Numbered from the stretch's first letter, positions 7,523-14,178 are shown. The stretch: 17,294 bases of DNA from an uncultured Cellvibrio sp. (GCA_946481735.1 CAMLOU010000094.1:1-17294); one strand, 5' to 3'. Translations and numbers: made by a program. Notes: generated by a model not told the origin, from the letters alone.

Positions 7523-8272
7523 ATGCAACGCGCCGAACGTCTGTTCCAGTTACTGACCCTGTTACGCAACCGCCGCACCGCCCTGACGGCGCGTCAATTG
7601 AGCGAGCATATGCAGGTTTCCGAGCGCACGATTTATCGTGATATCCAGGCGCTCAGCCTGTCCGGCGTCCCGGTGGAAGGCGAAGCCGGGGTCGGTTATC
7701 GCCTGCAACGTCATTTCCAGTTACCGCCCCTGATGTTTGACCGTCACGAGGTGGAAGCCTTATTGCTCGGCGCACGGATGGTGAGCGGTTGGGGCGACAG
7801 CCAGATGGCCGCCAGCGCCAACAGTGCTATCCAGAAAATTCTCGCAGTCCTGCCCGACCACCTGCGTCACAGCGATGAAAACCTGCCCTTGCTGGTGCCG
7901 ACCTATGATGAATACCAAAAGATCTACACCGCCCACAGCCAGACCATCCGCGAAGCCATTCGCCAGCAGCGGATGTTGTTGATCGACTACAAGCGCGCGG
8001 ATGAACAAACCTCGTCGCGCCAGATTGAGCCCTTGGGGCTGATCTTCTGGGGCAAGGTATGGACCCTGGTCGCCTGGTGTCAATTGCGCGGTGACTATCG
8101 TGTATTTCGCCTTGATCGCATCCAGCAATTGACGACCACGGATGAAAAATTCACAACCAGCGACGAAAAAAGTTTGAAGCATTATCTGAACCTGATGGCG
8201 GACAATTATGAGCAATACAACGAACAAGCCTACGACTGCCAACGACATCAAGTCGCAGAGCTTATCGAGTAA
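7523..8272 (+). CDS. YafY-type HTH/WYL-domain transcriptional regulator
   Basis: This 249-residue protein has an N-terminal DeoR-like helix-turn-helix (about residues 3-60, with LTARQLSEHMQVSERTIYRD) and a C-terminal WYL domain (about 135-205), where IEPLGLIFWGKVWTLVAWC and YRVFRLDRI are characteristic. The family motif reads WTL instead of WYL. WYL domains bind ligands such as nucleic acids or nucleotides, and several family members respond to DNA damage. That fits the overlap of its 3' end with the DNA-repair gene tag, although the inferred link is contextual only. GGGAG precedes the ATG by about 10 nt. It probably acts as a regulator of itself, tag or pip; the target is unknown. Confidence 0.9.
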   Translation: MQRAERLFQLLTLLRNRRTALTARQLSEHMQVSERTIYRDIQALSLSGVPVEGEAGVGYRLQRHFQLPPLMFDRHEVEALLLGARMVSGWGDSQMAASANSAIQKILAVLPDHLRHSDENLPLLVPTYDEYQKIYTAHSQTIREAIRQQRMLLIDYKRADEQTSSRQIEPLGLIFWGKVWTLVAWCQLRGDYRVFRLDRIQQLTTTDEKFTTSDEKSLKHYLNLMADNYEQYNEQAYDCQRHQVAELIE

Positions 8273-8840
8273 ACCGCCAGTGCGCTGCGGCTGGTGCGGC
8301 ACCGACGAACTCTATTGTCAGTATCACGATGAGGAGTGGGGTGTGCCGGTTTATGACGACCAGAAGATGTTTGAGTTTTTGATACTGGAGGGCGCCCAAG
8401 CGGGCTTGTCGTGGATTACGGTATTGCGCAAGCGGGAGGCTTATCGCAAGGCGTTTGATCATTTTGACCCGGTCAAGATTGCCCGTTACAGCGAGGCGAA
8501 GAAGGCGAAGCTACTGCTGAATCCGGGCATCATTCGCAACCGCTTGAAGATTGAGAGCGTGGTGCGCAATGCGCGGGCGTATCTGGATTTGCAGGAACAG
8601 GGGGAGAGTTTCAGCGATTTTCTGTGGCAGTTTGTGGATGGCAAGCCGAAACAAAACCGCCGCCGGACGCTGGCGGATATCCCGGCATCAACGCCGGAGT
8701 CGGATGCGATGAGTAAGGCGTTAAAAAAGCGCGGGTTTAATTTTGTGGGCACGACGATTTGTTATGCGCATATGCAGGCGACCGGGATGGTGAATGATCA
8801 TTTGGTCAGTTGCCATCGTTATAAAGATTGTGCGCGTTAG
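8208..8840 (+). CDS. tag: DNA-3-methyladenine glycosylase I
   Basis: This base-excision enzyme removes 3-methyladenine from alkylated DNA. The body matches Tag throughout: RCGWCGTDELYCQYHDEEWG at the start of the fold, LEGAQAGLSWITVLRKRE with the conserved Glu, and the C-terminal HLVSCHRYKDC. The Cys and His residues at both ends fit the zinc site of E. coli Tag (Cys4, His17, His175, Cys179). From the ATG at 8208 the protein has 210 residues and overlaps the WYL regulator by 65 nt in another frame. From the in-frame GTG at 8280 it would have 186 residues, close to the 187 of E. coli Tag, and start at the conserved RCGW. Neither start has a strong Shine-Dalgarno sequence, so the N-terminus is unsettled. 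Cotranscription with the regulator is very likely. Confidence 0.93.
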   Translation: MSNTTNKPTTANDIKSQSLSSKPPVRCGWCGTDELYCQYHDEEWGVPVYDDQKMFEFLILEGAQAGLSWITVLRKREAYRKAFDHFDPVKIARYSEAKKAKLLLNPGIIRNRLKIESVVRNARAYLDLQEQGESFSDFLWQFVDGKPKQNRRRTLADIPASTPESDAMSKALKKRGFNFVGTTICYAHMQATGMVNDHLVSCHRYKDCAR

Positions 8841-8861
8841 AGCCGGGGTTTTCTTGTGGTC

Positions 8862-8965
8862 ATGGATTCCGTTGTACCCTCCGGGACTCGCCGTGAACCC
8901 ATCCATGGGGGCTCATCACCGGCATCCTTGCCGGCGATGGTCCCGGAGGGTACAACGGAATCCAT
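8862..8965 (+). repeat. 104-bp palindromic element, copy A
   Basis: Perfect 26-bp inverted arms (8862-8887 and 8940-8965) enclose a 52-nt core that itself folds into two hairpins, so one strand can form a three-way junction. The core hairpins are CCCA-TCCA-TGGG (about 8898-8909) and CCGGCA-TCCT-TGCCGG (about 8919-8934). The core differs from copy B at only 3 of 52 positions, while the arms differ at 8 of 26, each change matched on the other arm. It lies 21 nt after the tag stop codon and could act as its 3' mRNA structure. I do not recognise the family. Confidence 0.9.
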
Positions 8966-9159
8966 TCTGGAAGTTCGGTGCGGGCGGCTGGAATTAAAAA
9001 GCGTTTCTTAGGTAATAACGCGCGGCGGCAAGGGCAATGTGTAAACACGGTTTGGAAGGAATACCCTGTTTAATCGCAAAAATACAGTGTGGAAATTTCT
9101 CCTCGCTGGCTATGCACCAGAGCTTTTTGTGAGTCAGGAAGCAGCACAAATGTCGCAGA
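8966..9159. other. 194-bp segment between the two palindromic elements
   Basis: No recognised gene lies here. On the minus strand a frame stays open from the right end of copy B (ATG at 9263) to a stop at 8994. Its middle part (for example KFPHCIFAIKQGIPSKPC and HIALAAARYYLRNAF) has protein-like composition. It may be a relic of a gene or transposase or simply chance; the first 35 codons would be palindrome sequence. Confidence 0.3.
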
Positions 9160-9263
9160 ATGGGTTCCGGTATTGGGTCCGAGACCATCGCCAGCATGGA
9201 TGCTGGTGATGAGCCCCCATGGATGGGTTCACGGCGAGTCTCGGACCCAATACCGGAACCCAT
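9160..9263 (-). repeat. 104-bp palindromic element, copy B
   Basis: This is the same element as at 8862-8965, in opposite orientation and of exactly the same length. Perfect 26-bp arms lie at 9160-9185 and 9238-9263. Read in the orientation of copy A, the core hairpins are CCCA-TCCA-TGGG (identical) and CCAGCA-TCCA-TGCTGG (one G-C pair replaced by A-T). Similarity to copy A continues a few bases outside the arms: GTC before ATGG on one side and TCTG after CCAT on the other. Confidence 0.9.
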
Positions 9264-9541
9264 GACTCACACACACTCCATCCCACTAAAAACAATTCAA
9301 GCGACAACTACCCACGCCTATATTTCCAGTCGACGTAAAACCAGTTCAAAAAACCAGCAATAAAAACAAAACAATCTATCAGCACTCTATAAGCCAAACG
9401 CCGACTGGTCTATGCTTCAAAACGTAGCGCCAGATCACCCTGCGGAACCCCTCAAGGAGCACAGGGTCATCAACAATAGATCAATAACACATCGACGCAA
9501 GCTACCCATTCCACTGCACACCATCGACATGGAGAAAAGTT
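9264..9541. other. Gene-free leader region before the small ORF
   Basis: This AT-richer stretch has no credible gene. GATCACCCTG (9433-9442) pairs with CAGGGTCATC (9462-9471) with one mismatch, forming a hairpin about 70 nt before the small gene. A lone TATAAG box occurs at 9388-9393 without a clear -35. It may be the promoter and 5' leader of the gene at 9542. Confidence 0.3.
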
Positions 9542-9757
9542 ATGAGCAAACACCGCCACACCGTCGGAGTCGGCGTAAACCTCGGGCGTACCGAAGCCCT
9601 GCGTGACCAGCTCGTTGCCGAAATTACCGAGTACGAACGCCAACAGGCCTCCCTGAAATTGAACGGCAATCACGTGAATTTCAGCATGATTCAAACGTAT
9701 AAAGAATTGATTCATGCGCGACGGGAAATGCTGAGCAGACTCCCTCCCCGGTTTTAA
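9542..9757 (+). CDS. Small protein of unknown function (71 residues)
   Basis: I do not recognise this protein. A good Shine-Dalgarno (GGAG at 9531-9534) lies 7 nt before the ATG, supporting translation. The product starts MSKHRHTVGVGVNLGRTEAL and is then charged and probably helical (RDQLVAEITEYERQQASLKL, YKELIHARREML), with coiled-coil character but no membrane segment, signal peptide or Cys motif. It stands alone between the palindromic elements and convergent moeA. Its codons look ordinary for the window. A short structural or regulatory protein is possible, but no function is claimed. Confidence 0.6.
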   Translation: MSKHRHTVGVGVNLGRTEALRDQLVAEITEYERQQASLKLNGNHVNFSMIQTYKELIHARREMLSRLPPRF

Positions 9758-9772
9758 TATCGATGAATAGCA

Positions 9773-9799
9773 CGCGTCATCTCACGCTTTGATGACGCG
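9773..9799. terminator. Hairpin between the small gene and convergent moeA
   Basis: CGCGTCATC (9773-9781) pairs perfectly with GATGACGCG (9791-9799) over a 9-nt loop, 16 nt after the small gene's stop. There is no proper T-run on either strand, so it may act as a bidirectional but weak terminator or as a 3' stabilising stem. Confidence 0.4.
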
Positions 9800-9847
9800 G
9801 CTTAAGCTGTTTCTTACCGCTATCCCTTTTATCCAGGCGTCAGCTTT

Positions 9848-11029
9848 TTATAAGGGGTACACCTGCACCTCATCACCTTCCGCTACGCTGACACCCACAT
9901 CGATACGCACCAGGCAATTCGCCCAGACCACCGAAGACAATGCCCCGGAGCTTTGTTGCGGGTAAATCTCTACACCGGCGGGTGTGATGCGGCCGCGCAG
10001 GTATTCGCAGCGTTTGCGGGGGTTGGGTAGTGCGAACCGTGCAGGCAGGTGCAGGGGTTGGGGTGGTGTGTAGGTGCGGCCCTGGCGTTTGAACAGCAGT
10101 GCGCGTACCAGCAGCGTAAAGGTAACGAAGGCAGATACGGGATTGCCCGGCACGCCGACGAAGGGGGTGTCGCCCACGTAGCCGAAGGCGAGGGGTTTGC
10201 CGGGTTTGAGGTTGATCTTCCAGAGTTTCAATTCGCCCAGTTCAGTCACGGCGGCCTTCACATGATCCTCTTCGCCCACAGATACGCCGCCACTGCTGAG
10301 GATGACATCGGCCTCTGCGGCTGTTTGTAATGCGGCTTTGGTGGCGTCGAGGGTGTCGGCTACGATGCCCAGGTCTATCACCTCACAACCGAGGTCGCGC
10401 AGGAGGCCAGTGAGCAGGTAGCGGTTGGAGTTGTAGATTTTGCCCGGCGCCGGCGCCTGACCCGGCTCCAGTAATTCGTCGCCGGTGGATAAGAGCGCGA
10501 CTCGCAGGGGACGGTAAACCAGAACTTCCGCGATATTGACCGAAGCCAGTAATCCCACATCGGCGGCTTGCAGGTAATGGCCTTTTTCCAGCAGGCGTGT
10601 ACCGGCATGGATATCCTGACCTTGGGGGCGAATGTTTTCCCAGGGTTTAACCGGGGCCAACAGGGTGACGCGATCACCCTCTTCCCGGCAATCCTCCTGA
10701 ATAATGACCGCATCGGCGCCGACTGGAATTTCCCCACCGGTAAAAATCCGGGCCGCCGTGCCGGCCAGCAATGGTTGTGCGACCTCCCCGGCCGCGATGC
10801 GCTGGCTGATGGGCAAGCTGCTGCCAACCTGTAAGCCCGTGCTATTAACGGCGTAACCATCCATGGCGCTGTTGTCAGCGGGCGGAACATTGATGTGCGC
10901 CTGGTAAGGCTGTGCAAGCACTCGCCCGAAAGCCTGCAGCAACGGCAGGGTTTCGGTAGCTTTGATGGTGCTCACGCCCTCAATCAATTGCTGGCGGGCG
11001 GATTCAATGCTGATGAGCTTTTTGGTCAT
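9848..11029 (-). CDS. moeA: Molybdopterin molybdenumtransferase MoeA
   Basis: MoeA inserts molybdenum into adenylylated molybdopterin, the last general step of Moco synthesis, in the cytoplasm. The 393-residue product has the family features in order: PPADNSAMDGYAV (residues about 49-61), FTGGEIPVGADAVI in the second domain, the MoCF-fold motif SSGGVSVGEEDHV, and GKPLAFG then GVPGNPVSAFVTF. The C-terminal beta-barrel domain is complete and ends at TAA. The length is slightly under that of E. coli MoeA (411). A moderate GGA lies before the ATG. It is the last gene of the minus-strand Moco cluster, 141 nt after moaB, with a REP hairpin between them that may lower its expression relative to moaB. 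Confidence 0.96.
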   Translation of the reverse strand: MTKKLISIESARQQLIEGVSTIKATETLPLLQAFGRVLAQPYQAHINVPPADNSAMDGYAVNSTGLQVGSSLPISQRIAAGEVAQPLLAGTAARIFTGGEIPVGADAVIIQEDCREEGDRVTLLAPVKPWENIRPQGQDIHAGTRLLEKGHYLQAADVGLLASVNIAEVLVYRPLRVALLSTGDELLEPGQAPAPGKIYNSNRYLLTGLLRDLGCEVIDLGIVADTLDATKAALQTAAEADVILSSGGVSVGEEDHVKAAVTELGELKLWKINLKPGKPLAFGYVGDTPFVGVPGNPVSAFVTFTLLVRALLFKRQGRTYTPPQPLHLPARFALPNPRKRCEYLRGRITPAGVEIYPQQSSGALSSVVWANCLVRIDVGVSVAEGDEVQVYPL

Positions 11030-11130
11030 GGTGTTATCCGAAGATCCTGTTGTTATCCGTCAGGTTTTTACGGGTTAGCGATCAGAGTGGATGATGGTGG
11101 GGGTTGGTGGGTCGTTCTTCAAACTGGCAT

Positions 11131-11165
11131 GTCGGATTACGCGGCGGTGCCGCTAATCCGACCTA
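11131..11165. repeat. REP hairpin between moaB and moeA
   Basis: GTCGGATTA (11131-11139) and TAATCCGAC (11154-11162) form the same outer stem as the pair at 3361-3437. The centre here is GCGGC-GGT-GCCGC after a bulged C, longer and more GC-rich than in the other two copies. It starts 6 nt after the moaB stop codon, inside an otherwise compact gene cluster, a position typical of REP units that protect upstream mRNA from 3' decay. Confidence 0.8.
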
Positions 11166-11170
11166 AGCGC

Positions 11171-11680
11171 TTAAAGTTTGATTTGTTCGACGAAGTTGCA
11201 GGGGCGGTGGCGGCTGTCGAGCTGGTCTTTGATGATGCGCTGCCAGGCGGTTGTGCAGGCGCCGGTGGAACCGGGCAGGCAAAAAATCAGCGTGCGATTG
11301 GCGAGTCCGGCAGTGGCGCGGGACTGGATAGTGGAGGTGCCGATCTCTTCGTAAGATACCTGGCGAAACAGCTCACCGAAACCTACCACGGCTTTGTCGA
11401 ACAAGGGCACAACCGCTTCAACAGTACTGTCACGGCCCGCAAAGCCGGTGCCGCCGGTAATTAAAATCACCTGTGCCTGTTTATCCACAATCCACTGAGA
11501 GATGACGGCGCGAATCTGGTAGATGTCATCTTTTACCAGTTCGCGCTGATGCAGCTGATGTCCGGCTTCTTGCAATAAATCCTGCAAGCGCTGCCCCGAG
11601 GTATCCGTCTCGCGGTTGCGCGTATCGGAAACGGTCAGCACACAAATATTGAGGGCTACGAAATCGGTTTGACTGCTCAC
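11171..11680 (-). CDS. moaB: Molybdenum cofactor biosynthesis protein MoaB
   Basis: This 169-residue protein has the MoCF fold of MoaB/MogA, which adenylylates molybdopterin before metal insertion. Visible motifs are LNICVLTVSDTRN near the N-terminus, LITGGTGFAGRD (the GGTG molybdopterin-binding loop) and FCLPGSTGACTTAW. The length matches E. coli MoaB (170). The start is GTG at 11680, supported by AAGGA 9 nt upstream; no in-frame ATG fits. It lies 45 nt after moaA and before moeA, and no mogA is seen, so it may supply the adenylyltransferase step on its own. Confidence 0.95.
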   Translation of the reverse strand: MSSQTDFVALNICVLTVSDTRNRETDTSGQRLQDLLQEAGHQLHQRELVKDDIYQIRAVISQWIVDKQAQVILITGGTGFAGRDSTVEAVVPLFDKAVVGFGELFRQVSYEEIGTSTIQSRATAGLANRTLIFCLPGSTGACTTAWQRIIKDQLDSRHRPCNFVEQIKL

Positions 11681-11725
11681 AAATGAATGTCCTTGAACAA
11701 AGGTGGAGAGATGGCAACCGGGAGA

Positions 11726-12790
11726 TCAGCCGCCGGTGGTATTCATAAAGCGCAAGATTTGGGGCTCTTCGGCCAGATTAAAGTCGTGTTGCAGCGGTTT
11801 ATTGGCCATAGCCGCGATGATCGCTTCACGCAAGGGCGCCGGATCATCGGGCGATGCGCGCAACGGCGCACGCAGGTCCACACTGTTTTCCTGACCCAGA
11901 CACAAGAGCAAGCGCCCTACTGCCGTCACCCGCACGCGGTTACAACTGCTGCAAAAATTCTGGCTGTGGGGGGAAATAAAACCAATGCGTGACGCGTGGC
12001 TACCGCTACGCCAATAGCGTGCAGGCCCGCCGGAATTATCGTCCACCGGCACCAAGGGAAATTGTTGTTCGATCAAACTGCGCAACTCGGCGCTGCTGAC
12101 AAACTCCGCCGCACGGCCATGGTCATCAATACGCCCCAGGGGCATCTCTTCGATAAAGCTGATATCCAGTCCTTCATCCAACGCAAAGCGCACCAGGTCC
12201 GGTACTTCATCGGCGTTGAAGTGTTTGAGGGCAACGCAATTCAATTTAATACGCGAGAAACCCACCCGTTGGGCGGCACGGATGCCTTCCAGTACCTGCT
12301 GCACATCGCCAAAGCGGGTCAGGCGGCGGAAGCGTTCGGGGTCGAGGCTGTCGAGGCTGATATTGATGCGATCCACGCCCGCGTCGTGCAGGGCTTGCGC
12401 ATAACGCGCGAGATGGGTGGCGTTGGTGGTCAGGCATAAGCTGCGCAGGCCGGTCAACTGACCTAGCTGTTCCATCAATTCAATCACGCCCCGGCGGATC
12501 AGCGGTTCGCCGCCGGTGATGCGTAACTTGTGCACACCCAATTCGGTAAAGGTTTTGCCAACCTGAGCCAGCTCTTCAATGGTGAGCAGCTCATTGCGCG
12601 GCAAAAACGTCATGTCTTCCGCCATGCAATAGACGCAGCGCAGGTCGCAACGGTCGGTGATCGACAGGCGCACATAAGTAATCTCGCGCCCGAATCCATC
12701 TACCAGGGCAGCGCGGCGGGGCGCAGCGGGTCGATCCGTTTCCGGCCGGTCAGCCTCCGTAAAAGGCACTGTATACATAGATGTTCTCAT
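11726..12790 (-). CDS. moaA: GTP 3',8-cyclase MoaA (radical SAM)
   Basis: MoaA converts GTP to 3',8-cyclo-GTP in the first step of Moco synthesis. The N-terminal radical-SAM cluster motif is DRCDLRCVYC (C48, C52, C55 from this start). The second cluster motif is CSSCNRVRVTAVGRLLLCLG, and the essential C-terminal Gly-Gly is present (NTTGG). The frame is open to 12922, but the ATG at 12790 is preferred since AGGTGAG directly precedes it; the ATG at 12778 is an alternative. The 354-residue product has about 25 extra N-terminal residues compared with E. coli MoaA. A TATCAT box at 12813-12808 (minus strand) could be its -10. It diverges from cobA-nirBD across a region with nitrogen-control sites. 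Confidence 0.95.
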   Translation of the reverse strand: MRTSMYTVPFTEADRPETDRPAAPRRAALVDGFGREITYVRLSITDRCDLRCVYCMAEDMTFLPRNELLTIEELAQVGKTFTELGVHKLRITGGEPLIRRGVIELMEQLGQLTGLRSLCLTTNATHLARYAQALHDAGVDRINISLDSLDPERFRRLTRFGDVQQVLEGIRAAQRVGFSRIKLNCVALKHFNADEVPDLVRFALDEGLDISFIEEMPLGRIDDHGRAAEFVSSAELRSLIEQQFPLVPVDDNSGGPARYWRSGSHASRIGFISPHSQNFCSSCNRVRVTAVGRLLLCLGQENSVDLRAPLRASPDDPAPLREAIIAAMANKPLQHDFNLAEEPQILRFMNTTGG

Positions 12791-12883
12791 CTCACCTGGG
12801 TGTTCACATGATAGCGCAGAGTCTGGTGGCTTCCTGTTAACTTTACAGCGCCTAACGTTTATTAAGGCGTTGGAAAAGCCAAA

Positions 12884-12900
12884 TGCACACAATTGGTTCC
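12884..12900 (+). promoter_or_regulatory. Partial NtrC-type site
   Basis: GCAC-N7-GTTC (12885-12899) resembles the NtrC consensus GCAC-N7-GTGC with one mismatch. It lies 97 bp upstream of the better site at 12981. Its N7 segment (ACAATTG) is similar to that of the other site (ACCATTG), which supports a paired enhancer. Confidence 0.4.
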
Positions 12901-12980
12901 CGTGCACCACGTCTTGATTCATTTTGGAACATTTTTATTAAAAAATTCCAGTGCAATTTTGCAATAAAAAAGCGCACACC

Positions 12981-12997
12981 TGCACACCATTGGTGCC
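12981..12997 (+). promoter_or_regulatory. NtrC-type enhancer site
   Basis: TGCACACCATTGGTGCC contains GCAC-N7-GTGC, the exact half-site spacing of the NtrC consensus. It lies about 110 bp upstream of the sigma-54 -24 element, a usual enhancer distance. Binding by NtrC itself is inferred. Confidence 0.6.
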
Positions 12998-13053
12998 GCA
13001 ACAGGAATTCATCCGGCCCGCTCAAATGTTGGAACCACGCATTTCATCACGCA

Positions 13054-13066
13054 TAACCTATTGAAA
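13054..13066. promoter_or_regulatory. IHF-like site between enhancer and promoter
   Basis: TAACCTATTGAAA matches the reverse form of the IHF consensus (YAANNNNTTGATW) at all but one fixed position. It is placed between the NtrC-type site and the sigma-54 promoter and is followed by an A/T-rich stretch. IHF bending is common at such promoters; here it is inference from position and a degenerate motif. Confidence 0.35.
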
Positions 13067-13106
13067 ATAAAGTACTAAAAAAATTTATTCACGCCGAATC
13101 GGCAAA

Positions 13107-13122
13107 TGGCATTGTCTTTGCT
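13107..13122 (+). promoter_or_regulatory. Sigma-54 promoter of cobA-nirB-nirD
   Basis: TGGCATTGTCTTTGCT has GG at 13108-13109 and GC at 13120-13121, exactly the GG-N10-GC spacing of sigma-54 promoters, with TGGCA and TTGCT matching the -24 and -12 boxes. Transcription should begin near 13133 and leave an 88-nt leader before the GTG of cobA. It explains how the siroheme and nitrite reductase genes could be induced by nitrogen limitation. Confidence 0.7.
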
Positions 13123-13134
13123 CAACCCCCTTTG

Positions 13135-13200
13135 CGCAGATTTATTCACTGCGAGATGTTTTAAGACCGATGCAATGTGTAGTTTTCAGCTTGCGCGGTC
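13135..13200 (+). promoter_or_regulatory. Two-hairpin leader of the cobA-nirBD transcript
   Basis: The predicted 5' leader can form CGCAG/CTGCG (13135-13139 with 13149-13153) and a longer stem GACCG-A-TGCAA (13165-13175) with TTGCGCGGTC (13191-13200), with one bulge and one G-T pair. Nitrate assimilation leaders of other bacteria carry two hairpins read by ANTAR proteins such as NasR/NasT, but the loops here (9 and 15 nt) are not the hexaloops of that motif and no T-run follows. A control role is possible, not shown. Confidence 0.3.
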
Positions 13201-13220
13201 ACTACCAAAGGGCTGTTATT

Positions 13221-14162
13221 GTGAGTACTTCATCCTTATCGCGTTACACACCTGCTGACGAAACCGTCACCGCCCTTCATGCGCGCGCTGTTGAGCCGTT
13301 AATCGCCCGCGCAGCGCAATTCACGGTAACAGTAGCCCCGGCTACCCGTCAGGGTGCGGCCCAACGTCATTCAACAACATCGTCCAGCGGAAAAGTCTGG
13401 TTGGTGGGTGCCGGTCCGGGCGACGCAGAATTGTTAACCCTTAAAGCCCTGCGCGCGATTGAAAACGCCGATATTATTTTTTTCGATCAGTTGGTCAGCG
13501 CCGACATCCGTGCATTATTTCCCGCTGGCACACCGGCGCTGTATGTCGGCAAAGCGAAAAATCATCACAGCATTGCACAGGAAGATTTGAACCAACTGTT
13601 GGTAAACCAGGCGCAACTGGGTTTGACCGTGTGCCGCATTAAAGGTGGCGATCCGTTTGTGTTCGGTCGCGGCGGCGAAGAATTACTAGAGTTGCGTAAA
13701 GCCGGCATCGACGCAGAAGTGATTCCCGGTATTACCTCAGCATCCGGTTGCAGCACCTACGCCAATATTCCCCTGACCCATCGCGGCCTTGCGCAAGGTT
13801 GCACCTTTGTCACAGCCCATGCCGAAAAAACCCTCGACGTTAACTGGTCGGCACTGGCGCAACTGAATCACACCCTGGTGTTTTACATGGGCCTGACCCG
13901 CGCGGAAATTATTGCCACCGAGTTACAAAAAGGTGGCATGACTGCTGACACACCGGCCGCGATTATTGAAAACGGCTGCCGCAGTAATCAGCGCGTGATC
14001 ATCGGCGCTTTGCATGAATTAACTGAATTGGTTGCGCGCGAGCACGTGCAATCACCCGCCTTAATTATCGTCGGCCAGGTGGTGAGCCTGGCGGAGCAAT
14101 TGCAACCGGACTTTTGGCAATCTGTTGCAGCAGAAGCCAACAACCAACGTTTGTTAGCCTGA
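13221..14162 (+). CDS. cobA: Uroporphyrinogen-III C-methyltransferase (SUMT)
   Basis: This enzyme methylates uroporphyrinogen III twice with SAM to give precorrin-2, the precursor of the siroheme that NirB needs. From this start it has 313 residues. The catalytic domain begins at about residue 57 with GKVWLVGAGPGDAELLTLKA, followed by KGGDPFVFGRGGEE, EVIPGITSASGCSTYANIPL and LVFYMGL. There is no CysG-type dehydrogenase/ferrochelatase domain, so that step must come from another gene. The GTG at 13221 is chosen because AAAGG lies 9 nt upstream; the ATG at 13170 has no Shine-Dalgarno sequence and falls inside a leader hairpin. Even so, about 55 poorly conserved residues precede the domain. It lies 16 nt before nirB in the same operon. 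Confidence 0.92.
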   Translation: MSTSSLSRYTPADETVTALHARAVEPLIARAAQFTVTVAPATRQGAAQRHSTTSSSGKVWLVGAGPGDAELLTLKALRAIENADIIFFDQLVSADIRALFPAGTPALYVGKAKNHHSIAQEDLNQLLVNQAQLGLTVCRIKGGDPFVFGRGGEELLELRKAGIDAEVIPGITSASGCSTYANIPLTHRGLAQGCTFVTAHAEKTLDVNWSALAQLNHTLVFYMGLTRAEIIATELQKGGMTADTPAAIIENGCRSNQRVIIGALHELTELVAREHVQSPALIIVGQVVSLAEQLQPDFWQSVAAEANNQRLLA

Positions 14163-14178
14163 GAGTAGGAGTGAGGTT

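Noticed and set aside
7760..8302. 180-codon minus-strand open frame
   Set aside because: It is antisense to the WYL regulator and tag start; composition follows the complement of those codons.
8862..9263. CRISPR array or integron attC sites
   Set aside because: There are only two units, in opposite orientation, with no regular spacers, cas genes or integrase, and no attC R-box motifs were seen.
11131..11165. REP hairpin as a dedicated moaB terminator
   Set aside because: No T-run follows it on the minus strand and two similar copies exist elsewhere, so a repeat explains it better.
10895..11464. 189-codon plus-strand open frame
   Set aside because: It runs antisense across the moeA start, the REP hairpin and moaB; these are well supported on the other strand.
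12863..12880. Sigma-54 promoter for moaA on the minus strand
   Set aside because: GG-N10-GC spacing occurs, but the -12 box lacks the TT before GC and the -24 box is poor.
12791..12960. Moco riboswitch upstream of moaA
   Set aside because: The position would suit one, but I could not find its conserved pairing, and the likely moaA promoter would leave almost no leader. A covariance search (Rfam Moco motif) would decide.
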